Below are positions 1 to 8,400 of a stretch of 13,056 nt of DNA, in pieces (position 1 is the stretch's first letter; each line of letters begins with the position of its first letter). The notes below the pieces were generated by a model, which saw nothing but the letters and a program-made list of their open reading frames with translations, had not been told where the DNA came from and made no database searches. Both the position numbers and the translations under genes were made by a program. Where the stretch lies: NCBI GenBank assembly GCA_009911175.1, contig QXWX01000145.1:1-13056 (forward strand), in the 5' to 3' direction. Origin of the DNA: Lachnospiraceae bacterium. Its GTDB lineage: Bacteria > Bacillota_A > Clostridia > Lachnospirales > Lachnospiraceae.

Positions 1-71
1 GGCTGTATCCTTCCCACTGCCGGGCGGATTGGGGACTTTCACCCGTTAGAACGTGTGCCCACCGGGCACAC
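1..71 (-). mobile_element. 5' end of a group II intron inserted in trpG (partial)
   Basis: Read on the minus strand from position 71, the sequence starts GTGTGCCC, fitting the GUGYG 5' end of bacterial group II introns. It makes an 8-bp hairpin (GTGTGCCC, GGT loop, GGGCACAC) and continues into GGGTGAAAGTCCCC, a motif common in domain I of bacterial group II introns. The trpG reading frame is normal up to position 72 and loses family similarity exactly at this GTGTG, which marks the 5' splice junction. The intron lies in the same orientation as trpG, as needed for splicing to restore the message. The reverse transcriptase ORF and the 3' splice site would lie beyond the left edge, so activity cannot be judged here. 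An ordinary hairpin terminator is less likely because no T-run follows the stem. Confidence 0.72.
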
Positions 72-617
72 CAAAATCTGGATCCCATTTTCTGTCAAAA
101 TGGATTCCGGATGGAACTGCAGCCCATACACGGGAAAATCCTTGTGCTGTACAGCCATAACCTCCCCCTCCGGAGAGACCGCCGTGACGCACAGTGTTTC
201 CGGTACGGTCTCCGCTTTCGCCGCCAGGGAATGGTATCTTGCCGCGTCCATCTCCCTTCCCATTCCCGCGAACAGTTCGCAGTCTGCGGCAAGTGTGATC
301 CGGCTCTTCTTTCCGTGCATCAGCTTTTCCGCCGGAGCGATCACCGCTCCGTAGGCCTCACAGATGGCCTGATGCCCCAGACAGATACCCAGGATCGGGA
401 TCTTCCCCTGAAATGCTTCCACCGCCTGTTCGCAGATACCCGCATCCTTCGGATACCCCGGCCCCGGCGACAATACAATATGCGTCGGATTCATCTGCGC
501 GATTTCCTCCACCGTGATCTTGTCATTTCTTACCACACGGATATCCGGCTGCAGTGTCCCCAGGTATTGAACCAGATTGTACGTAAAGCTGTCATAATTG
601 TCTATGAGCAATATCAT
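39..617 (-). CDS. trpG: Anthranilate synthase component II (glutamine amidotransferase), 3' end interrupted by intron
   Basis: Class I glutamine amidotransferase subunit that releases ammonia from glutamine for TrpE to make anthranilate, the first step of tryptophan synthesis. The protein begins MILLIDNYDSFTYNL. The oxyanion region SPGPG is at residues 50-54, the nucleophile elbow GICLGHQ places Cys79, and FHPES supplies His169 and Glu171. The start at 617 is preferred over an in-frame ATG 30 nt upstream because AAGGAGG lies 9 nt before it and it matches the family N-terminus. Residues 1-182 are native. The last ten residues (VCPVGTRSNG) are read from the intron, so the usual final helix is replaced unless the intron splices. 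trpE ends 66 nt upstream in the same operon. The family also includes PabA, but the Trp T-box and trpE neighbour favour TrpG. Confidence 0.92.
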   Translation of the reverse strand: MILLIDNYDSFTYNLVQYLGTLQPDIRVVRNDKITVEEIAQMNPTHIVLSPGPGYPKDAGICEQAVEAFQGKIPILGICLGHQAICEAYGAVIAPAEKLMHGKKSRITLAADCELFAGMGREMDAARYHSLAAKAETVPETLCVTAVSPEGEVMAVQHKDFPVYGLQFHPESILTENGIQILVCPVGTRSNG

Positions 618-683
618 CCTTCCCCGCCTCCTTCTATTATCATCCATTGTTAAACCAACCGCATTTTCGCAAGCCTGACTTCC

Positions 684-2147
684 CTATATTTCCGCTTCTC
701 CGGCGCATATGACCGCCTGGATCACAGCCGCCGCTTTATTTCCTGATTCCTCGTATTCCTTCTCCGGTACGCTGTCCGCCACGATTCCGCCTCCAGCCTG
801 CACATAGACCACATCCTTTTTCCGGACAGCCATGCGGATCGCGATGCAGGTATCCATATTTCCCGTAAAATCAATATACCCGATAGCGCCTCCATAGATT
901 CCCCGCGGTTCCTGCTCCAGCTCTTCGATAATCTGGCAGGCGCGGATCTTCGGTGCCCCGGACAGCGTCCCCGCCGGAAGCACGGCTTCGATAGCATCCA
1001 GCGCGTCCCGCTCCCCGCGGATCTCCCCATCTACCTGGGAACAGATATGCATGATCCGAGAATATTTGTGGATCATCTGGTACTCCGTCACCTCAACGGA
1101 GCCGAAGCGGCTGATCTTCCCCAGGTCATTGCGCCCCAGGTCCACCAGCATGTTGTGCTCCGACAGTTCCTTCTCATCCCGCAGCAATTCCTCCGTCAAT
1201 TGTCTGTCCTCTTCCTCCGTCCTCCCCCTCGGCCGGGAGCCGGCCACCGGAAATGTCGTAAGCCTCCCTTTGTCCAGCCGCGCCAGTGTCTCCGGGGAGG
1301 TACACATCAGCTCCACGTCCTCCGTATGGAAATATACCATGTAGGGGGATGGATTGGTAGTCCGCAGAACACGATATGCGTTCAGCAGACTCTGCTTCAT
1401 AGGGCTTTGGAACTGCCGGGAGATGACCGCCTGGAAAATGTCGCCGTTTCGGATGTGTTCCCTGGTCCGCTCCACCTGCCTGCAATAGTCTTCCTTTTCT
1501 GTCGCGCAGGTAAAACGGATCTCCTCCTTTTCAAAGCATTCTGCCTCCCGAAGCTCCTGCCGCGTCAGGGCCGCCAGCTTTTCAAGCTCTGCGGCTGCTT
1601 TCCCATAATTTTCCAGCACCCGGTCAGTCTTCATATTTACGATCAGGATCAGCTTCTGTTTCAGATGGTCATACACGATTACCTTGTCAAACAGCATCAC
1701 ATCATAATCTGCAAAATCCCCCGTCCTGATGTCCAGCACCGGCTCCGCATACCCGATCATGGAATAGGCAAAATATCCTGCGAACCCGCCGGTAAACGGC
1801 GGCAGCTCCGGAAGCACCGGGGCTTTGTAATCCTTCAAGATATCCCGCAATACTTCCAGAGGACGGTCTGTCTCTGTCAGACGTTTCTTTCCGTTTTCCT
1901 CAATCACAACCCGGCCGGATTTCCGGCAGGTCACCCGCGTCACCGGATCACACCCCAGAAAAGAATATCTCCCCCATTTTTCTCCGTTCTCCACACTTTC
2001 CAGCAGAAAATATCTGCTGCTCTTCTGTGCCAGCTTCCGGAGAATCGCAATGGGGGTGGTGCTGTCCCCGAACAATTCCCGGCTGATCGGAATCACGGAA
2101 TATTTTTTTGCAAGCTTCATAATGGTATCACTGTCTGGTCTCAGCAT
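684..2147 (-). CDS. trpE: Anthranilate synthase component I
   Basis: Chorismate-using catalytic subunit that works with TrpG to form anthranilate in the cytoplasm. It is 487 residues long, the normal length. Visible marks are the N-terminal LLES (48-51) and NPSPYM (265-270), both associated with tryptophan feedback binding in TrpE. The catalytic domain shows HNMLVDLGRNDLGK (331-344), His367, PAGTLSGAPK (391-400) and the Mg-binding EKEYEES near 462-468. The frame is open further upstream to 2270, but that start lies inside the T-box terminator. The ATG at 2147 has a GGAAGG-type ribosome site and begins MLRPDSDTI. LLES and the UGG T-box argue against PabB. It is the first gene of the operon, with trpG following after 66 nt. 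Confidence 0.95.
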   Translation of the reverse strand: MLRPDSDTIMKLAKKYSVIPISRELFGDSTTPIAILRKLAQKSSRYFLLESVENGEKWGRYSFLGCDPVTRVTCRKSGRVVIEENGKKRLTETDRPLEVLRDILKDYKAPVLPELPPFTGGFAGYFAYSMIGYAEPVLDIRTGDFADYDVMLFDKVIVYDHLKQKLILIVNMKTDRVLENYGKAAAELEKLAALTRQELREAECFEKEEIRFTCATEKEDYCRQVERTREHIRNGDIFQAVISRQFQSPMKQSLLNAYRVLRTTNPSPYMVYFHTEDVELMCTSPETLARLDKGRLTTFPVAGSRPRGRTEEEDRQLTEELLRDEKELSEHNMLVDLGRNDLGKISRFGSVEVTEYQMIHKYSRIMHICSQVDGEIRGERDALDAIEAVLPAGTLSGAPKIRACQIIEELEQEPRGIYGGAIGYIDFTGNMDTCIAIRMAVRKKDVVYVQAGGGIVADSVPEKEYEESGNKAAAVIQAVICAGEAEI

Positions 2148-2250
2148 TCTCTTACCCTTCCTTTCCTGAAAAGCTGCCGGCATATCTTTCGAGGCCTTTT
2201 CTTCTGCAATGGATTTCATACATGTCTGCGGAAATGCCATTTTAGCAGCG

Positions 2251-2300
2251 AAAAAAAGTCCCTGTCTCACTGGAAATTACTTTCCAATGGGACAAGGACT
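2251..2300 (-). terminator. T-box regulatory terminator upstream of trpE
   Basis: On the minus strand a 20-bp stem starts AGTCCTTGTCCC, has a GTAA loop, and closes with TTTCCA...GGGACT. It contains two G-U wobbles and one mismatch and is followed directly by seven T residues (2251-2257). It lies just downstream of the T-box sequence, so it is the premature terminator read through only when uncharged tRNA-Trp stabilises the antiterminator. Confidence 0.92.
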
Positions 2301-2580
2301 GATCATCAAAATCATTCACCCTGCGGTGCCACCCATATTGCCAATCCGCCTCTTCCAAAACAAACAGAACAGACCGGCCGCTCTTTCATGTACTAACATA
2401 CACTCCCTGCTGATAACGGATCGGGTTCCCCGTCAGCGTCTACTCTTTCCGGATTCTGTCTGGAAATTTCAAGCTGCCCTCACAAGTCCATTCGATAAAG
2501 ACTCTTGCTGCCATAATCCCACCGCCTATGGCTCTCTGTAAACAAATATCCTTACTTACTCCTCTTGCTCATCGGTTTCA
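2251..2580 (-). promoter_or_regulatory. T-box leader sensing uncharged tRNA-Trp
   Basis: The leader RNA between the promoter and trpE shows the standard T-box parts. There is an AGTA-containing Stem I region near 2555-2560, the AGAGAGCC/GGTGGGA distal Stem I elements near 2515-2535, and a specifier loop CGAATGGACTTG with TGG at 2488-2490, the tryptophan codon. The antiterminator T-box sequence GGGTGGCACCGC is at 2323-2334. A strong terminator follows at 2251-2300. The UGG specifier agrees with the trpE and trpG genes it precedes. Uncharged tRNA-Trp should bind the specifier and the T-box bulge and allow transcription. Confidence 0.93.
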
Positions 2581-2614
2581 TGTGCTAAAGTATTAATTTG
2601 TTAATATGGTAAAC

Positions 2615-2643
2615 AGTATATGCGCCATTTTGTAAAATGTCAA
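2615..2643 (-). promoter_or_regulatory. Sigma-A type promoter of the trp operon
   Basis: On the minus strand TTGACA (2638-2643) and TATACT (2615-2620) are separated by exactly 17 bp. Transcription would start near 2608, about 30 nt before the T-box Stem I. The 195-bp inverted-repeat element ends about 30 bp upstream of the -35 box. Confidence 0.85.
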
Positions 2644-2672
2644 GAAAAAATTTTATTTTTTTCTGCCCCCTT

Positions 2673-2867
2673 GTTACTATTCACAGTCGGATAAAAAATG
2701 GCAGTCAGATTCGTCAAGCGAAGCTTGTAAGAAGCTGATTGACAGTTTTTATCTGACTGGAATCAGTCACTTCACCCACATAAGCAAAAAATCAAGATGC
2801 GAAGCATCGGCAGACGGCTTTGCCGACTGTTTTTGCGCATGTGAGTGAAATGACTGTGAATAGTAAC
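2673..2867. mobile_element. MITE-like non-coding inverted-repeat element (195 bp)
   Basis: Perfect 16-bp inverted ends, GTTACTATTCACAGTC at 2673-2688 and GACTGTGAATAGTAAC at 2852-2867, are flanked by direct repeats GCCCCCTT (2665-2672 and 2868-2875). Inside are two arms. Arm one pairs CAGTCAGAT (2702-2710) with ATCTGACTG (2751-2759) and encloses CAAGC-GAA-GCTTG. Arm two pairs 2764-2790 with 2830-2856 with only a few wobbles or mismatches, and encloses GATGC-GAA-GCATC and CAGACGGC-TTT-GCCGACTG. The whole can fold as a three-way junction. No ORF of note is present. On the minus strand the first arm is followed by ATTTTTT, so the element may end transcription coming from the kinase gene before the trp promoter. 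The parent transposase is not in the window. Confidence 0.75.
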
Positions 2868-2922
2868 GCCCCCTTGTTACTCCCTGACGATTTTTATATG
2901 CCTAAAGTCAGTAGTTCCGCTG

Positions 2923-4407
2923 TTACAGCGTCTCCTTGGTATCTAATTCGAACCAGAATTCCACGCCGTTGTCGTAGTTGCATACCCCATATTCCTGGTG
3001 GAAGGATTCCATGATGGCCTTCACAATGGACAGGCCGATCCCGTTTCCTCCGTATTCCCGCGTATGGGCCTTATCCACCTTGTAGAACTTATCCCAAAGC
3101 CTTCCGATGTCCTCCTCCGGAATGGGCGTTCCACTGTTAAATACGGTGACGCGCACGCTCTCCACCTTCGGGATCACTCGGATCTCGATCCGCTTCTCAT
3201 GATCCACATGATGGAGCGCATTGGTCAGGTAATTGCGGAACACCTGCTCAGTCTTATATTCATCCGCCCATACATAGACCGCCTCTCCCGCAATAAAGTC
3301 CACGGATGCCTCTGCCTGCTGGATCAGAATCTCGCAGCTTGCAAGCACTCCCCGGATCAGACCGATCACATCGAACCGCTCCACCTCCAGCTGCTCCGAA
3401 CCAAATTCCAGCTGATTCAGGGTCAGAAGGTTCTTTACCATATGGTTCATCTTATTGGATTCATCTATGATCACGTCGCAGTAAAATTCACGGCTTTCCG
3501 CATCTTCGCTGATCCCTTCCTTCAAGCCCTCCGCGTATCCCTGGATCAGCGCGATGGGTGTTTTCAGCTCATGGGATACATTTCCCAGGAACTCCGTCCG
3601 CATCGTTTCTATTTTTTCCTTCTGTTCAATGTCCTTCTGCAGCTGATGGTTCGCTTTTTTCAGTTCGGATATGGTGTTCTCCAGCTTCCGGGACATGATG
3701 TTGAAGCTCTGGCCCAGCACACCGATCTCGTCATCGCCGCTCCCCGTATATCTGGCGTTAAAATCCAGGTTCGCCATCCGCTTGGACAGTACGGCCAGCT
3801 CCAGGATCGGATCCGTGATCTTCTGGGAAAAGAACCAGACAAACCAGGCTCCGAACACCAGCGTCACGGTTCCTACATACGCCAAAAATTTATTGGCCAG
3901 CGCCGCGCTGTCCCGGATGCTGTCCAGAGGGCTTCGAAGCAGAAACAATGCGCCGTTGGACAGCTTTCCGAACATTTCCAGGTAAAGCGTGTCCTTATTC
4001 ACCGGGTCGCCGGATCTGTAAAACGTATACTGTTCTGTCTGATCCAGCACCTCTGCCATATTATTTCCTGTGATGTAGCCGAACATCTGAGCCTCCAGCA
4101 CTTCCTTGGACTGTATCGAAAACAAGACATAGTCCAGAGAATACTCGCCTGTGTGCTTGAGGACCAGCATAGAAATATTTGCGCTCTCACTTTTTCCGTT
4201 GATCTCTTCCTGTTCTTTTTTCTCGGTCAGGCTTCCTGTCGTCACTGCGGAATCGATCATCTGATACATCTCGATCATATCCGTCTTTTTATGGAGGATA
4301 TAATATTGTCCCAGGAAAATAGAATTTACAAGAAAGACCACTGCCAGAAGCATTGCGATCAGTCCGACAAATACCACCACAAGCTGCCGTTTGATTGATT
4401 TTGTCAT
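2923..4407 (-). CDS. Membrane sensor histidine kinase (HAMP-HisKA-HATPase)
   Basis: Two-component sensor kinase of 494 residues. TM1 is about residues 8-33, an extracytoplasmic sensor region about 34-175, and TM2 about 176-193. A HAMP linker follows (about 195-250), with a short helical segment. The HisKA box NVSHELKTPIALIQGYAEG puts the phosphorylated His at 279. The ATPase domain shows an N box with FRNYLTNALHH (390-400), a D/F box with LWDKFYKVD (437-445) and a G box GGNGIGLSI (453-461). The start has GGAAGG 7 nt upstream. The response regulator gene ends 66 nt upstream, so they form one operon. The sensor region is large, unlike the small intramembrane kinases of the BceS type. The signal cannot be read from the sequence. 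No strong terminator of its own was seen, although the inverted-repeat element downstream could serve. Confidence 0.95.
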   Translation of the reverse strand: MTKSIKRQLVVVFVGLIAMLLAVVFLVNSIFLGQYYILHKKTDMIEMYQMIDSAVTTGSLTEKKEQEEINGKSESANISMLVLKHTGEYSLDYVLFSIQSKEVLEAQMFGYITGNNMAEVLDQTEQYTFYRSGDPVNKDTLYLEMFGKLSNGALFLLRSPLDSIRDSAALANKFLAYVGTVTLVFGAWFVWFFSQKITDPILELAVLSKRMANLDFNARYTGSGDDEIGVLGQSFNIMSRKLENTISELKKANHQLQKDIEQKEKIETMRTEFLGNVSHELKTPIALIQGYAEGLKEGISEDAESREFYCDVIIDESNKMNHMVKNLLTLNQLEFGSEQLEVERFDVIGLIRGVLASCEILIQQAEASVDFIAGEAVYVWADEYKTEQVFRNYLTNALHHVDHEKRIEIRVIPKVESVRVTVFNSGTPIPEEDIGRLWDKFYKVDKAHTREYGGNGIGLSIVKAIMESFHQEYGVCNYDNGVEFWFELDTKETL

Positions 4408-4473
4408 AATTCAGCCTTCCATCTGCCGGCAGCAAAACCGCCGCCTGTTTTCCTGTGTCTCATACAGGGTATA

Positions 4474-5151
4474 TCACACCACTTCAAATTTATACCCCAT
4501 GCCCCAGATCGTCTTGATGCACTCTCCCTTTTCTCCCATCTTGCTCCGCAGCTTTTTCACATGGGTGTCAATGGTACGAGCGTCCCCAAAATAGTCATAA
4601 TTCCAAACATGATTCAGGATCTTTTCCCTGGATAGCGCGATTCCCTGATTCTCCACAAAATAGGACAGCAGCTCAAATTCCTTATAGCTTAAGTCTACCT
4701 GCCGGTCATCAATCTTCACGATATGGGCCGCCTTGTCGATCAGGATCCCGCCTGCATTGATGACATCATTCTTCTCCGTGCCAAGAGTCCTTCTCAGGAT
4801 CGCTTCCACTCTGGCAACAAGGATCTTGGGACTAAAGGGCTTGGAAATGTATTCGTCTACCCCCAGTTCAAAGCCCTGCAGCTCATCCCGTTCATCCGAG
4901 CGGGCCGTCAGCATGATCACCGGTACTTTCGAATGCTCCCGGATCTCACGGCACACCTGCCAGCCGTCCATCTTCGGCATCATCACATCCAGAATGACCA
5001 GCGCGATATCCTTATCCTCATAAAAAATGTCCATGGCTTCCATGCCATCCCCGGCTTCCAGGACCACATATCCCTCCCTTACAAGGAAATCCCGGACAAG
5101 CTTGCGCATCCTGCTCTCATCATCCACGACTAAAATCTTAATCTTCTCCAT
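4474..5151 (-). CDS. OmpR/PhoB-family response regulator
   Basis: DNA-binding partner of the adjacent kinase, 225 residues. The receiver domain spans about 1-120 with the acidic pair Asp10 and Asp11, phospho-acceptor Asp55 in VILDVMMPKMDG, Thr82 and Lys104. A winged-helix effector domain covers about 130-224, with SYKEFELLSYFVENQG and the recognition part DARTIDTHVKKLRSKMG, ending in WGMGYKF. The ATG at 5151 is chosen because AAAAAGGAG lies 9 nt upstream and the protein starts MEKIKILVVDDE. An in-frame ATG at 5202 adds 17 poorly matching residues. The upstream gap of 214 nt to the transporter terminator has a small dyad CATGC-ATA-GCATG at 5228-5240 that could be an operator. No convincing -35/-10 pair was found there. 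Confidence 0.95.
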   Translation of the reverse strand: MEKIKILVVDDESRMRKLVRDFLVREGYVVLEAGDGMEAMDIFYEDKDIALVILDVMMPKMDGWQVCREIREHSKVPVIMLTARSDERDELQGFELGVDEYISKPFSPKILVARVEAILRRTLGTEKNDVINAGGILIDKAAHIVKIDDRQVDLSYKEFELLSYFVENQGIALSREKILNHVWNYDYFGDARTIDTHVKKLRSKMGEKGECIKTIWGMGYKFEVV

Positions 5152-5365
5152 AGGGCAATTCTCCTTTTTCCCGCGGTGCCGAATTTTTATAACTATGCGC
5201 ACAATCGTCTTTGTTATAAATCCATTACATGCATAGCATGAAAAAATCGTTCACGAGATTTTTGCGTTTCAATTTTAATCAGTATACGAAAAAGATATGT
5301 TTCTTTTGTGAAATCTTTCCCATCTTTTTTGTGTTTTAGCCTGAATCCATCATTGTCTACTACGT

Positions 5366-5421
5366 AAAAATCAGGAACCGCTTCGAATACGTTTTCAAAA
5401 CGCCTCTCTGCAGTTCCTGAT
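5366..5421 (-). terminator. Intrinsic terminator after the ABC permease gene
   Basis: On the minus strand ATCAGGAACTGC (5410-5421) pairs fully, with one T-G wobble, with GCGGTTCCTGAT (5370-5381), followed by TTTTT. The loop itself contains a small perfect hairpin CGTTTT-G-AAAACG. It begins 6 nt past the permease stop codon and separates the transporter transcript from the two-component genes. Confidence 0.82.
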
Positions 5422-5427
5422 CCAGGA

Positions 5428-8400
5428 TCATTCCACACTCTTTAGAGATTCAACCATATTGATCTTCTTTAATTTAAAATACATAACGCCGTTCACAAAT
5501 GCCGAAAACCCGACAGTAATCACAAATCCATAAATAAAGCTGCTGACATCGATATTCCGCCCAAACATGGCCGAATCGATTTCCACCGTCACGATGACAA
5601 ACTGATGCAGGAATTTTCCAAGCACCATCCCCGCAAATGCGCCCAGCACCGTCAGGATCACATTTTCCCGGTATACATACTGGGCCACCTCGCCGGGATA
5701 AAAGCCCAGCACTTTCAAGGTAGCGAGTTCCCGCTTGCGCTCTGTGATATTGATATTATTCAGGTTATACAGCACCACAAAGGCCAGCATCCCCGCCGAG
5801 ATCACCAGCACCACCATAACGATGTTCAGGCTCACGAGCATATCGTCCAGCTGCGCCTCAATGTCCTTCGTATAGCTTGCGCTCAAAGCGCCCTTTTCCT
5901 TTAAAACGGACTCGCCGACATCCTCCAGCTCCTGCTCTTTTCCTTCCTTCATGGTAAAGTAGATAGAATTGTATTCCGGCACCCTTCCGCGCACTTCCTC
6001 ATAAAGGCCGGGAGTCATATAAAGGTAATGCTGCATGTAATTCTCACAGATTGAAGAAATCTTGACTTCGGTCTCTCCCTTTGCATCGTCTTTTATCCGG
6101 ATCGTATCCCCAACCTCTACCTGCAGCTGCTTCGCCATTTTTTCCGTCAGGATCACACCCTCGTCATCAAGTGTATAGACCTCTTTTGTGATCCGGTCCC
6201 TGTGGATCACAAATTGCGAAAACAGCTCCACGTCCTCCGGTACATTCAGGTAGACGTCCTTTTTCCCGCTCCCGCTGCTGATCGTCACCTGCTTGAGCAG
6301 GTTCCGCTCCGTCTGGTCCACCCTTGGATCTTCCGCAAGCGTCTCATATGCCTGCTTCTTTTCCTTTGTGGTCGCGTCCTCATTTAAAATGATATCTCCG
6401 TCATAGATCTGCAGCTCATGGTACTGCAGATATCCGATGTCAAAAATTGAGTCCTTCAGGCCGAAGCCGACCAAAAGCAGCGCCATGCATCCTCCGATTC
6501 CGAAGATCGTCATAAAGAACCGCTTCTTATACCGAATCAGATTCCGTACCGTGGCCTTCCACGTAAAATTCAGCCGACTCCAGATAAACGGGACTCTTTC
6601 CAGCAAAACCCGCTTACCCTGCTTCGGCGCCGGCGGGCGCATCAGCTCAGCCGACTGCTCCCGAAGCTCCCGGTAACAGGAAAAAATAGTAGCAAGCAAT
6701 GTACATGCCAGAGCTGCTGCCGATGCCAGCAACGCATAATAAATGTCATACGGGATCACCACATTGGGAATGTGCTCGTACATGATCCCATAGGCCGTGA
6801 TGATGATATAGGGAAATACTTTTTCTCCGAACAGCACACCTACAACACTTCCGGTCACCGTAGCCAGGCAGGCATAGCCCAAATACTTTCCAGCGATGGA
6901 ATGCCGTTCATATCCAAGCGCTTTCAGGGTTCCGATCTGGGTCCGCTGCTCCTCTACCATACGGGTCATGGTGGTCAGGCTGATCAGAGCCGCCACCAGA
7001 AAGAACAGCACGGGAAATACCTCTCCGATGGCCCGCATGCGGTCTGCGTTTTCCCCATATCCGGCATGCTCCGGCAGGTCGTCCCGGTCGTTGATATACC
7101 ATTTGGCGTGTTCGATCTTGCTGATCTCATCCTCTGCGTCCAGAATCTTCTTTTCCCCGTCCGCGATCTCGTCCTCCGCTTCCTCCTTTGCCTCCTGGTA
7201 CTTCTTCTCGGCATCTGCCAGCTCCTGCTCCTTCTCCGCAAGCTCTGCGCGGGCATCCGCAAGCTTGATCTGCCCCTGCTCCAGCTGATACCAGCCGTCA
7301 TTGATCTGAGCCTGGGCATCATCCAGCTGATCCCTTCCGGACTGGATCTGCTTTTTCCCGTCTTCCAGCTGGGCCAGAGCGTCGTCCAATTGCGCCTTCG
7401 CGTCCTTCAGCTGACGGTCCCCGTCGTCTAACTGGGCCTGCCCCTCGTCAAACTGAGCCTGTGCATCATTGATCTGGGCCTGAGCCGCTTCAATCTGGAG
7501 TCTTGCCGCCTCCAACTGAGGGCCTGCCGCGTCCAGTTCTGCTTTTCCAGCTTCCAGTTGGGCTTTTCCGTTTTCCAATTCGATTTTTCCGGCTTCCAGC
7601 TGGGCCTGAGTATTCTGCAGCTGTGTCCGGGTTGCACTGATCTGCGCTTCTCCTTCGGCAATCTGCCCGGCCAGAGTCTGCATTGCAGCCTCCATTCCTG
7701 CCAGTGTAGCGGCATCTGCCGTACCGCTGGCAACGAGCGCATCATACTGTGCCTTCAGCCCGTCATACTGCGCCTTCGCTCCGTTCAGCGTATTGGCTCC
7801 TGCCTCCAGTTCCGCAAAGCCTTCCTCCACCGCGCGGAAGCCCGCCTCCAGTTCCTCACTCTTCTCCTCCAGAAGCTGCCTATTGCTGTTATATTCTTTC
7901 AGCCCCCGTTCATATTCTGCTCTGCCCTGTTCGTATTCCTGCTTCTTCTCGTAAAATTCTTCTTTCTTTTCGTTAAATTCATCCAGCTGCTGATTAAATT
8001 CCGCCAGCTTCTTGTTATATTCTTCCAGCTGTCCGTTATACTCTTCTACATGCTGGTTGTATTCCTCTATCTTTTCATTCAGCAGGGCGTTCTGCCGATT
8101 CAGCTCCTCCCGGTTTTGATCCACTTCACTCTGACCGGAGATCAGGTCTGCCCGGGATTTTTCCAATTCCGCTTCGGAGTCGCTGATCTTCTTTTTTCCG
8201 TCATTCAGCTGCTTCCGACCGTCGTCCAGCTTCTTTTTGGCATCGCCAAGCTCTTTCTCCGCTTCTTTCTTTCCATCCTCCAGTTCTTTTTTCGCGTCGT
8301 CCAGCTCTTCGTTTGCCTCATCTATGATTTCCTGATACCGCGCTTCCTCCCGCTCTTCACGGATCTCCTCAACCTGTTCCTTTACTTCCTCCACACGGTC

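Noticed and set aside
684..2147. Aminodeoxychorismate synthase PabB for folate synthesis
   Set aside because: The LLES and NPSPYM tryptophan-binding motifs and the UGG T-box point to TrpE.
1047..2396. 449-codon plus-strand open frame opposite trpE
   Set aside because: Shadow of trpE with no recognisable domain and no good ribosome site; it also crosses the T-box leader.
2998..4398. 466-codon plus-strand open frame opposite the histidine kinase
   Set aside because: Shadow frame; composition is His/Gln/Leu-rich without motifs, while the opposite strand has all kinase boxes.
5214..5438. 74-codon minus-strand frame with GTG start after the permease
   Set aside because: The start lies inside the permease end without a ribosome site, and the frame runs through the strong terminator at 5366-5421. 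I see no family match, though a remnant cannot be excluded.
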